From JANQRZ01 sp965215165 (GTDB lineage: Bacteria > Bacteroidota > Rhodothermia > Rhodothermales > JANQRZ01), in assembly GCA_965215165.1 (NCBI GenBank), contig CBDCCX010000006.1, forward strand, positions 2,418,001-2,482,000: a stretch of 64,000 nt of DNA, written 5' to 3'. The translations under genes and the position numbers were made by a program. The number at the start of each line of letters is the position of its first letter. The first letter of the stretch is position 1. This document shows, one piece after another, positions 57,104 through 64,000 of this stretch. The notes beneath the pieces are model-generated. The model was not told the DNA's origin. It ran no database searches and saw only the letters and a program-made list of their open reading frames with translations.

Positions 57104-58777
57104 ATGCCGTTCTCCTCGTCCAAAGCGGAGGGCTCGCTCCAGGTCTACCGAGTGGTGAGCTTACTGGCCGCGGCCCTCATCCCGGCTTTCGGGTACCTCT
57201 ACCACTGGCGAGACCCGGCGGTCATCGACCCGCTGTCGGTGCGGTGGGTGATGGGCGGGCTGCCGCTCGCGCTCGTCGTCGCCAGCTACGTCAGCGCGTG
57301 GGCGCGCGGGCGGCTCGAGGCCCTCGCGGCGGCGGTCATCTACGTGCTCGTCACCTGGTTCGGGATTCTCACCGCGCTCAACGGCCTCTCGCCGGACTAC
57401 GCGCTCGGCTATCTGTTCGTCGTCGTGATGACCGGGGTCGCCACGCCGGAGACGAGCGCGCTGCGGACGACGCTCGGCATCGCGGCCTACACCGTCGTCG
57501 TGGCCGTGGCGGTCGTGGCGGCAGTCGGCGCGCCGGGCACCGACGTGTGGATCTTCCTGGTCGCCATCGCCTGCACCGCCGTGTCGATCTGCCTCGGCCT
57601 CTGGCTGCGGCACCGGATGCGCGCCGAGATGGAGGCCAGTGAGGTCCGCTACCGCACCGTCTTCGACCATGCCACCGACGGCCTCTTCCTCTCCGACGCC
57701 GAGACGCACCGCTTCCTCCACGCCAACCAGGCGTACCTCGACCTGACGGGCTACACCCTCGACGAGCTGTGCGCGCTCACGCTCCACGACGTCGTCGTTG
57801 CGCCGCCCGGCTTCATCGAGGAGCGCGCGCGGGCGCTCCCGGCGCTGGGCCACGTCACGATCGGCGAGCAGCAGCACCGGCGTAATGACGGCACGCCCGT
57901 GGACCTCAGCATCGGCGTCAGCGTCGTCGAGCAGGACGGCCGCACCGTCTTCTGCACGACGGCGCACGACCTCACGGAGCAGAAGCACGTCCGCGCCGAG
58001 ACCGAGGCCGCCCGCGCCCGCGCCGAGGAGATGCTGCGCCTCAAGACGGCCCTGCTCCAGAACGTCAGCCACGAGCTGCGGACGCCGCTTGTGGGCATCC
58101 TCGGCTTCGCCGAAATCCTGGCCGACGAGGTCCCCGACGAGCAGCGCGAGATGGTCGACGCGCTCAACCACAACGCCCGCCGCCTCAGCGCCACGCTCCA
58201 CGCGCTGCTGGACCTCGCCCACCTCAAGAGTGGTGAGGCCCACTTCGCGACCGAGGTCGTGGACCTCGGCGAGGAGGCCGAGGCCGTCGCCGCCCCGTTC
58301 GCGGCCGAGGCCGAGGCCAAAGGGCTGGCCTTCCGCTTCGAGGCCGCCCCCGCCGCCCGCGCACAGCTCGACCGCGACGCGCTCCGGCGCATCCTGACGC
58401 ACCTCCTCTCGAACGCCGTCAAGTTCACCGCCGAGGGCGAGGTCGCCCTCACGGTCGAGGCCACCGCGTCGCGCGTCGCCGTCCGCGTGCGCGACACCGG
58501 CATCGGGATCGACGAGGCTGCCGTGCCGGCGCTCTTCACCGAGTTCGAGCAAGGCTCGATGGGGATGCGGCGCAGCCACGAGGGCAGCGGCCTCGGCCTC
58601 GCCATCACGCGCCAGCTCGTGGACCTGATGGAGGGCCACATCGAGGTGGAGACCGCCGCCGGCTTGGGGACCACCTTCACCGTCTCGTTCGAGCGGACGT
58701 GGGGCAGCCCGGCCGAGCGGCTGGAGTCCGTGCCTCCGGTCTCCCTACCCAGTCTGCCCACCCCGAGTGTGGGATAG
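57104..58777 (+). CDS. Membrane PAS sensor histidine kinase
   Basis: 557 residues: five or six N-terminal membrane helices (about 15-172: VVSLLAAALIPAFGYLYHW, WVMGGLPLALVVASYVSAWA, WIFLVAIACTAVSICLGLWL), a PAS domain (about 178-300: RYRTVFDHATDGLFLSDAET, FLHANQAYLDLTGYTLDEL), a HisKA dimerisation domain with the phospho-acceptor His in NVSHELRTPLVGILGFAEIL, and an HATPase_c domain with N box LTHLLSNAVKFTAEGE, G1 DTGIGIDE and G2 GSGLGLAI. No response regulator gene adjoins, so it is an orphan kinase and its signal is unknown. ATG at 57104. Confidence 0.93.
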   Translation: MPFSSSKAEGSLQVYRVVSLLAAALIPAFGYLYHWRDPAVIDPLSVRWVMGGLPLALVVASYVSAWARGRLEALAAAVIYVLVTWFGILTALNGLSPDYALGYLFVVVMTGVATPETSALRTTLGIAAYTVVVAVAVVAAVGAPGTDVWIFLVAIACTAVSICLGLWLRHRMRAEMEASEVRYRTVFDHATDGLFLSDAETHRFLHANQAYLDLTGYTLDELCALTLHDVVVAPPGFIEERARALPALGHVTIGEQQHRRNDGTPVDLSIGVSVVEQDGRTVFCTTAHDLTEQKHVRAETEAARARAEEMLRLKTALLQNVSHELRTPLVGILGFAEILADEVPDEQREMVDALNHNARRLSATLHALLDLAHLKSGEAHFATEVVDLGEEAEAVAAPFAAEAEAKGLAFRFEAAPAARAQLDRDALRRILTHLLSNAVKFTAEGEVALTVEATASRVAVRVRDTGIGIDEAAVPALFTEFEQGSMGMRRSHEGSGLGLAITRQLVDLMEGHIEVETAAGLGTTFTVSFERTWGSPAERLESVPPVSLPSLPTPSVG

Positions 58778-58860
58778 GCGCGGCCCCCGGCCTCCCGAGC
58801 AGCCTAGGGGCACGGCGTTGGGGTCAGTTGCGCAGGCCCCACGTCGTATCTTGCCCCGCT

Positions 58861-60921
58861 ATGCGCCCTGCCCTGCCCGCTCTCCCCCCCTCGGCCCTGG
58901 CCGAGCGCCCCGCCCCCCACGTCGCGGTCGCCGACGTCGCGGTGGTGATCGTCAACTACAACGTTTGCGAGTTCCTCGAGCAGGCGCTGGACTCCGTCGC
59001 CCGCGCCTCGGCCGGCCTGACGGTCGAGACGTTCGTGGTCGACAACAACTCGGTGGACGGCTCCACGGCGATGGTCCGGGAGCGCTTCCCCGACGTTCGC
59101 CTGATCGCCAACGAGGCCAACGTCGGCTTCGGGCGGGCCAACAACCAGGCGATTCGGGAGGCGCGCGGGCGCTACCTGCTGATCCTGAACCCGGACACCC
59201 TCGTGCAGGAGGACACGCTCCGCACGCTCGTCGCGTTCATGGACGCCCACCCCGAGGCGGGTGCCGCCGGCTGCCAGATCCTCAACCCCGACGGGACCTT
59301 CGCCCCCGAGAGCCGCCGCGCCTTCCCAACCCCGGCGGTCGCGCTCTACCGGATGCTCGGCCTCTCGCGCCTCTTCCCGAGGAGCCGCACCTTCGGGCGC
59401 TACAACATGACGCACCTGCCGCTCGACGCGGTGTGCGAGGTCGACGCGCTCTCCGGCTCGTGCATGATGGTCCGCACGGCGGCGCTGTACGAGACCAGGA
59501 CGAGCGACGAGACGGAGGCGGGCGGGGCGGGGCTGTTCGACGAGGAGTTCTTCATGTACGGCGAGGACCTCGACTGGTGCTTCCGCATCCAGCAGGCCGG
59601 CTGGCGCATCTACTACACGCCGGACACCCAGATCATCCACTACAAGGGCGAGTGCACGCGCAAGGGCGAGCTGCGCTACGTCCGCCTCTTCTACGGCGCG
59701 ATGCTCCAGTTCGCCGAGAAGCACTTCGCCGACGACCACTCCCGCGTGCTGGCCGGGCTGATCCGCGGCGGCATTCTGGCGCGCGCGGGGCTGAGCCTGG
59801 CCGCCCAGTCCGCCGCGGCCCTCGCGGTGCCGTTCTTCGACTTCAGCCTGGCGCTGCTGATCGGGATGGCGGTCGCGCTGGGGTGGTCGGCGCAGCAGGG
59901 GATCGCGTTCCAGTCGTTCTACTACACGGCCCTCGTCCCGGCCTACGCGCTCGCCACCGTGCTCGGCGTGGCGGCGGCCGGGGGCTACCGGACGCGGCGG
60001 CGCTACCCGGTCCGGGGCGTGCTCTCGGGCGTGGGGATGGCGTTTCTGGCCGTCATCACGGTGTCGTTCTTCGCCCGGAGCTTCGCGTTCTCGCGGGCGA
60101 CCATCCTGTTCGGCTTCCTGCTGGTGGCCGTCGTGCTGGTCGCGTGGCGGCTCGTGGTGAACCGGCGGCAGTACGGCAACCGCCGGGCGCTGCTCGTCGG
60201 CAGCCCCGCCGAGGCCGAGCGGCTCGGCGGCCTGCTCGCCCGGCGGATCGACCCGCCGCTGCGGCTCGTCGGGTTCGTGGACACCGCCGAGGCCGCCGAG
60301 GCCGCGCCGGCCGTGGCCCGCCTCGGGGCGGTGCGCCACCTCCGCGACCTCGTCCGGCTGCGCGAGATCGACGACGTGGTCTTCGCCGCCGACAGCCTGA
60401 CCAACACGGCCATCCTGAGCCACATGCGGCGGCTGCGCGACCTGCCGGTGCAGTTCAAGATTCTCACCCAGGGCCAGGACCGCATCATCGGCAAGGCCTC
60501 CATCGACGACTTCTCGACGCCCCTGCGCGAGGCCGAGCGCTTCGTGGCCCCGCTCCGCTCCGCCGCCGCGCGGCGGGCGGTCGAGGTGCCGGTGGCGCTC
60601 GTCGGGATGGTGGTCCACCCGCTCGTCCGGCTCGGCGTCGGGCTCCGGCCGCACGGCCGGCTCCGCCGGCTCGCCACGGCGACGGCCCGGATGCCGTCGG
60701 TACTCGCCGGCCGCCGCGCGCTCGTCGGCTACGACGCCGGGCGCGCCCACCCGCCGTCCGACTGGGGCCTCCGCCCCGGCTTGGTCTCGATCCTCGACAC
60801 GCTCGGCGCGCCGCCGGAGGACATCGTCGAGACGCACCGGGCCTACTGGTTCTACGCCCGCAATCAGTCTGCCGCGCTGGACCTCGAGATCCTCCTGCGC
60901 GCCCTCTTCCGTAAAGCGTAA
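58861..60921 (+). CDS. GT2 glycosyltransferase fused to a shortened phosphoglycosyltransferase-like half
   Basis: 686 residues from the ATG at 58861. The first part (about 20-290) is a GT-2 enzyme of the rhamnosyltransferase type: VVIVNYNVCEFLEQALDSV, FVVDNNSVDGSTAMV, LLILNPDTLVQEDTL, and the acceptor-side FFMYGEDLDWCFRIQQAGW. Four membrane helices follow (about 305-440), then a Rossmann-like domain (about 440-560: RRALLVGSPAEAERLGGLLA, IDDVVFAADSLTNTAILSHM) as in the N-terminal half of WcaJ-type proteins. The last 120 residues keep only edges of the bacterial sugar transferase domain (MPSVLAGRRALVGYD; GLRPGLVSI; DLEILLRALFR); the catalytic Lys-Arg/Asp-Glu core is not seen. Role in surface polysaccharide synthesis is likely. 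Confidence 0.85.
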   Translation: MRPALPALPPSALAERPAPHVAVADVAVVIVNYNVCEFLEQALDSVARASAGLTVETFVVDNNSVDGSTAMVRERFPDVRLIANEANVGFGRANNQAIREARGRYLLILNPDTLVQEDTLRTLVAFMDAHPEAGAAGCQILNPDGTFAPESRRAFPTPAVALYRMLGLSRLFPRSRTFGRYNMTHLPLDAVCEVDALSGSCMMVRTAALYETRTSDETEAGGAGLFDEEFFMYGEDLDWCFRIQQAGWRIYYTPDTQIIHYKGECTRKGELRYVRLFYGAMLQFAEKHFADDHSRVLAGLIRGGILARAGLSLAAQSAAALAVPFFDFSLALLIGMAVALGWSAQQGIAFQSFYYTALVPAYALATVLGVAAAGGYRTRRRYPVRGVLSGVGMAFLAVITVSFFARSFAFSRATILFGFLLVAVVLVAWRLVVNRRQYGNRRALLVGSPAEAERLGGLLARRIDPPLRLVGFVDTAEAAEAAPAVARLGAVRHLRDLVRLREIDDVVFAADSLTNTAILSHMRRLRDLPVQFKILTQGQDRIIGKASIDDFSTPLREAERFVAPLRSAAARRAVEVPVALVGMVVHPLVRLGVGLRPHGRLRRLATATARMPSVLAGRRALVGYDAGRAHPPSDWGLRPGLVSILDTLGAPPEDIVETHRAYWFYARNQSAALDLEILLRALFRKA

Positions 60922-60966
60922 GACGCGAGGCTGAGCCCGGCCCCGCACGAACCACACCGCCCCACT

Positions 60967-61944
60967 ATGCATCTGCTCGACTTCGAGAAGCCACTCTACG
61001 AGCTAGAAGAGAAGCTCCGCGAGCTCCGCACCTACGACGCCGAGGACGGCGCGGTCGACCTCTCGCCGCAGATCGAGGCGCTCGAGGCGCGCGTCGAGAC
61101 CCTCCGCGCCACCATCTACCAGGGCTTGACGCGGTGGCAGCGCGTGCAGCTCGCCCGCCACCCGGAGCGGCCCTACACGCTCGACTACGTCGGCGGCCTC
61201 ACGCGCGGCTTCCGCGAGCTGCACGGCGACCGCCTCTTCGGCGACGACCGCGCGCTCGTCGGCGGCCTCGGGACGTTCAAGGGCAGCCGCTGGGGGGGCC
61301 GCGACCGGACGGTGATGCTGCTCGGGCAGCAGAAGGGGCGCGACACCAAGAGCCGCAAGTACCGCAACTTCGGGATGCCCAACCCCGAGGGCTACCGCAA
61401 GGCGCTCCGCCTGATGCGGCTGGCGGCCAAGTTCGGCAAGCCCATCGTGACGCTGCTCGACACGCCCGGCGCGTTCCCCGGCCTCGAGGCCGAGGAGCGC
61501 GGGCAGGCCGAGGCCATCGCCCGCAACCTGATGGTGATGGCGCGGCTGCCGGTCCCCATCGTGGTCGTCGTGATCGGCGAGGGCGCGAGCGGCGGGGCGC
61601 TCGGCATCGGCGTCGGCGACCGGATTCTGATGCTCGAGAACGCGTGGTACTCGGTGATCTCGCCCGAGAGCTGCTCGCAGATCCTGTGGCGGAGCTGGGA
61701 CTACAAGGAGGAGGCCGCCCGCGCGCTCCGCCTGACCGCGCCGGACCTGGTCGAGCAGGGCATCGTGGACACCATCATCCCGGAGCCGCGCGGCGGCGCG
61801 CACCGCGACCCGCAGGCCGCCTTCGACGCCACCGGCCGCGCCATCACCGCTGCGCTCGACGAGCTCGACGGGCTGGGCGCGGACGACCTGCTCGCCGCGC
61901 GCCTCGCCAAGTTCGACGGCATGGGGGCGTGGGCCGAAGGATGA
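60967..61944 (+). CDS. accA: Acetyl-CoA carboxylase carboxyltransferase subunit alpha
   Basis: AccA with AccD transfers carboxyl from carboxybiotin to acetyl-CoA, giving malonyl-CoA for fatty-acid synthesis. 325 residues in the family order: FEKPLYELEEKLRELRTY, RHPERPYTLDYVGGLTRGF, ELHGDRLFGDDRALVGGLGT, VMLLGQQKGRDTKSRKYRNF, GMPNPEGYRKALRLMRLAAK, FGKPIVTLLDTPGAFPGLEA, EERGQAEAIARNLMVMA, and GEGASGGALGIGVGDRI (oxyanion loops). Its stop overlaps the thioesterase ATG by the ATGA arrangement, so translation is coupled. 45 bases after the glycosyltransferase gene. Confidence 0.97.
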   Translation: MHLLDFEKPLYELEEKLRELRTYDAEDGAVDLSPQIEALEARVETLRATIYQGLTRWQRVQLARHPERPYTLDYVGGLTRGFRELHGDRLFGDDRALVGGLGTFKGSRWGGRDRTVMLLGQQKGRDTKSRKYRNFGMPNPEGYRKALRLMRLAAKFGKPIVTLLDTPGAFPGLEAEERGQAEAIARNLMVMARLPVPIVVVVIGEGASGGALGIGVGDRILMLENAWYSVISPESCSQILWRSWDYKEEAARALRLTAPDLVEQGIVDTIIPEPRGGAHRDPQAAFDATGRAITAALDELDGLGADDLLAARLAKFDGMGAWAEG

Positions 61945-62351
61945 TCGAGTACGTCCACCGGCAGCGGGTCCGCTACCGCGAGTGCGACCCGATGGGGGTC
62001 GTCTACCACGCGCACTACATCGATTACTTCGAGGCCGCGCGCACCGAGGCGCTGCGGGCGCACGGGCTGGCGTACAAAACCCTCGAGGACAGCGGCGTCA
62101 TCATGCCCGTGGTCGAGCTCGCCGTCCGCTACCACCGCCCGGCCCGCTACGACGACCGGCTCGACGTGACGGTCCGGATCGAGACCCCGGAGACCCGCGC
62201 CCGGTTCGAGTACGAGGTGCGGCGCGCCGACGAGGCGACGGTGCTGGTCTCGGGCGCGGTCACGCTGTGCTTCTTCGACCCGGCGCGGGGCCGGACCGTC
62301 CGCGCGCCGGAGATCGTCCGCGCCGTCTTCGGCCGCGCCCTGGACGCCTAG
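61941..62351 (+). CDS. Acyl-CoA thioesterase, YbgC/4-hydroxybenzoyl-CoA type
   Basis: 136 residues of a single hot-dog fold. The catalytic region reads YRECDPMGVVYHAHYIDYFE AARTEAL, with the Asp-x6-H spacing of YbgC/4HBT enzymes; VVELAVRYHRPARYDDRLDV and FEYEVRRADEATVLVSGAVT complete the fold. It cleaves short or aromatic acyl-CoA; the substrate is open. Its ATG overlaps the accA stop codon by four bases, tying it to lipid metabolism. The stop codon is duplicated in frame 15 bases later (62364-62366). Confidence 0.92.
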   Translation: MIEYVHRQRVRYRECDPMGVVYHAHYIDYFEAARTEALRAHGLAYKTLEDSGVIMPVVELAVRYHRPARYDDRLDVTVRIETPETRARFEYEVRRADEATVLVSGAVTLCFFDPARGRTVRAPEIVRAVFGRALDA

Positions 62352-62370
62352 TTCACGGAGGTCTAGTTCA
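62348..62370. repeat. Direct repeat giving the thioesterase gene a second in-frame stop
   Basis: CTAGTTCA occurs at 62348-62355 and again 15 bases later, so the TAG stop (62349-62351) is followed by another TAG in the same frame (62364-62366). Confidence 0.8.
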
Positions 62371-62438
62371 GGGTGCTGTGTACGAAGCCCCGGACGGGGG
62401 TAGTATTATCCCTCTCTCTTCGCTTGCCCGCCCCGACC

Positions 62439-64000
62439 ATGCCCGCCCCCTTCCGCTTCGTCCTGCTCGTCATGTTGACGGCCGGCTTCGCCGCCGCGCA
62501 GTCGCCCAAGGATTTTCTCCGACCGCCGAGCGAGGCCGCCGAGCGAGGCGGCGACGAGGCCGACCTCCTCGTGCAGTGGTCCGGCGACCCGCAGTGGCTG
62601 ATCGGCGTCCAGAGCGAGGGCGAAGCCTTCGGCGGCGGCCTCAGCCGAGGCCGCTCCTTCATCCTCGGCGCGTCGTCGATCGGGGCGGACGGCGATCTCC
62701 CCGTCGAGATCGTCTTCAGCAGCGAGATCGAGACGCTCGCGCAGACGTTCCGGCTCACCGGCGGGGTGGAGGCAGCGGGCGTGGGGACGTTCCCCGGCGC
62801 GGCCTACGACACCTCGGACCCGGATGCCCCGCGCCGCCTCAACGTCGGCTTCCTCGAGGGCAACACGACGTCCACCCCCGACTTCATGTGGAACCCCGAC
62901 GCGGAGACGCAGGGCGGCGTCGAGTGGCTTTACGTCTTCGCGAGTGACTACGACGGGACGGGCGAGACCTATGCCGGTACCAACTTGCTTTTCCCGCCGG
63001 GCCAGGACGTGCTCTACACCCTCTGGTCGCGCCTTGCCCCTGGCTATGACCTCCTCGAGGCCGACCCGTCGTCGCTCAAGATCGACCTCGCGCGGATCAC
63101 CGACTTCACCGCTACGCTCCCAGCGAACGGGCAGGTGGACCTGTCGTGGAGCTACGACGCGCCGCCCGAGGCCATCGGGTTTCGGCTCTACACCGGCCTG
63201 AGCGAGACCGACGTGCTGCTGGCCGAGCTGCCGATCTCGGCGCGGAGCTACACGCACGAGGTCCCCAAGCCCGAGCTCCGCACCTACCGCCTCGAGGCGC
63301 TCGACGCGGGCGGCACGGTGATCGACGTGAGCAGCCTGATCTCCGTGCAGACGTTCGTTTCGCAGAACGCGCGGCTCGTTGGGCAGCTCGATCCCCGCGA
63401 CAGCTACGGCGACGTGTGGGGCTACGTCGATCCCGCGACCGGCGCGGAGTACGCCCTCCTCACGGCTCGCTTCGGCGGGCTGAGCGTGATCGCGCTCGAT
63501 GGGGACGCGCCCGAGGAGGTCGGCTTCGTGCCCGGCCTGTCGGCGGGCGGCTTCGGCGTGGGCGACGCGAAGGACGTCAAGACCTACGGCCGCTACGCGT
63601 ACCTCGCCCACGAGTACGCCCCGGTCCAGGTGATCGACCTGAGCAACCCGGCCGCCCCCGAAGCCGTCGCGGTGATCGACGTGCAGCCGAACACGGAACT
63701 CGGCGGCTCGCACAACATCCTGGTCGAGGGCGACTACCTCTACGTCGTCGGCGGGCGCTCGCCGGGCGGGCTGCGGATCTACGACCTCGCGGACAGCGCC
63801 ACGGCCCCGCCGCTCATCGGCGAGATCAACGGGGCCGACGGGCAGACCTACTACCACGACCTCGATGTGGTCGGCGACCTCGCCTACGCGGCCGCGATCT
63901 ACGACCAGGGCATCGACGTGCTCGACCTCTCGGACCGCACCGCGCCCGAGGTGATCACGACCATCATCTACCCCGCCACCTCGATGGGCGCGCACAACGT
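62439..64000 (+). CDS. Choice-of-anchor-B family secreted protein, 3' end cut by window edge
   Basis: 520 codons visible from the ATG at 62439, which starts a signal peptide (MPAPFRFVLLVMLTAGFAAAQ). After a beta-rich region (about 25-205) and a fibronectin-III-like domain (about 210-295: IGFRLYTGLSETDVLLAELP), the rest shows LVIVD-type propeller repeats: GDVWGYVDPATGAEYALLTA, AYLAHEYAPVQVIDLSNPAA, SHNILVEGDYLYVVGGRSPG, LRIYDLADSA, ATSMGAHNV. This is the choice-of-anchor-B layout; such proteins end in variable anchors, here most likely a T9SS sorting domain beyond the window. Function unknown; secreted or surface-bound. Confidence 0.85.
   Translation, partial: MPAPFRFVLLVMLTAGFAAAQSPKDFLRPPSEAAERGGDEADLLVQWSGDPQWLIGVQSEGEAFGGGLSRGRSFILGASSIGADGDLPVEIVFSSEIETLAQTFRLTGGVEAAGVGTFPGAAYDTSDPDAPRRLNVGFLEGNTTSTPDFMWNPDAETQGGVEWLYVFASDYDGTGETYAGTNLLFPPGQDVLYTLWSRLAPGYDLLEADPSSLKIDLARITDFTATLPANGQVDLSWSYDAPPEAIGFRLYTGLSETDVLLAELPISARSYTHEVPKPELRTYRLEALDAGGTVIDVSSLISVQTFVSQNARLVGQLDPRDSYGDVWGYVDPATGAEYALLTARFGGLSVIALDGDAPEEVGFVPGLSAGGFGVGDAKDVKTYGRYAYLAHEYAPVQVIDLSNPAAPEAVAVIDVQPNTELGGSHNILVEGDYLYVVGGRSPGGLRIYDLADSATAPPLIGEINGADGQTYYHDLDVVGDLAYAAAIYDQGIDVLDLSDRTAPEVITTIIYPATSMGAHN

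Overview
The window is one contiguous piece of a GC-rich bacterial chromosome, most probably from a marine member of the Rhodothermota (Rhodothermales, Rubricoccaceae-like, formerly counted in Bacteroidetes). The case rests on three things: eight reading frames ending in a type IX secretion (T9SS) type-A sorting domain, a porX gene, and an alternative complex III (act) operon joined directly to a caa3 oxidase of the A2 type (YSHP motif), an arrangement known from Rhodothermus marinus. Most genes lie on the minus strand. No rRNA, tRNA, CRISPR array or complete insertion sequence was seen.

Layout. 1-3858: end of a PAP2 phosphatase gene, recA, cinA, pyrE. 3925-6885: two tandem secreted sugar-dehydrogenase-like beta-propellers with sorting domains. 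7063-9923: DUF1684 lipoprotein, a small inverted-repeat element, ROK kinase, Fes-like hydrolase. 10044-14988: two related T9SS cargo genes on the minus strand and a divergent M43-type metalloprotease. 15475-19053: a lipoprotein, a PilZ-like membrane protein, a BON-LysM protein and trxB/trxA. 19260-27018: purL, a cupredoxin cargo, and a surface lipoprotein/TonB receptor pair; the divergent spacer before the MFS gene holds a Pho-box-like 11-base repeat. 27247-35940: MFS transporter, rho, folC, tsaE, an envelope protein, a ferredoxin-NADP reductase-like gene and porX. 36116-36849: a DUF433/DUF5615 toxin-antitoxin-like pair. 36859-52869: metF and the respiratory supercluster actABCDEF - membrane protein - sco - ctaC - ctaD - ctaE - ctaF - small membrane protein. 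53035-55560: a scarred region with a duplicated MATE 3' end, a BNR-repeat cargo gene, a headless sorting domain and a radC remnant. 55557-64000: MATE transporter, PAS histidine kinase, a glycosyltransferase fused to a shortened phosphoglycosyltransferase-like part, accA, a thioesterase and the start of a choice-of-anchor-B protein.

How the genes fit together. ActABCDEF oxidises quinol and can pass electrons through ActE or other cytochromes to the cytochrome-c-bearing CtaC subunit of the caa3 oxidase; Sco assists copper loading. PorX and the many sorting domains indicate heavy use of T9SS to place hydrolases, propellers and a blue-copper protein on the cell surface.

The least explained material is between the genes. 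Nearly every junction of the minus-strand operons carries a palindromic DNA element: a GTAGGGGC...GCCCCTAC family whose core changes but stays self-complementary, a compact four-armed cloverleaf between ctaC and ctaD, and long inverted repeats of quite different sequence beside stop codons. These, the Pho-box-like array, and the cassette structure shared by two T9SS cargo genes are the main leads.
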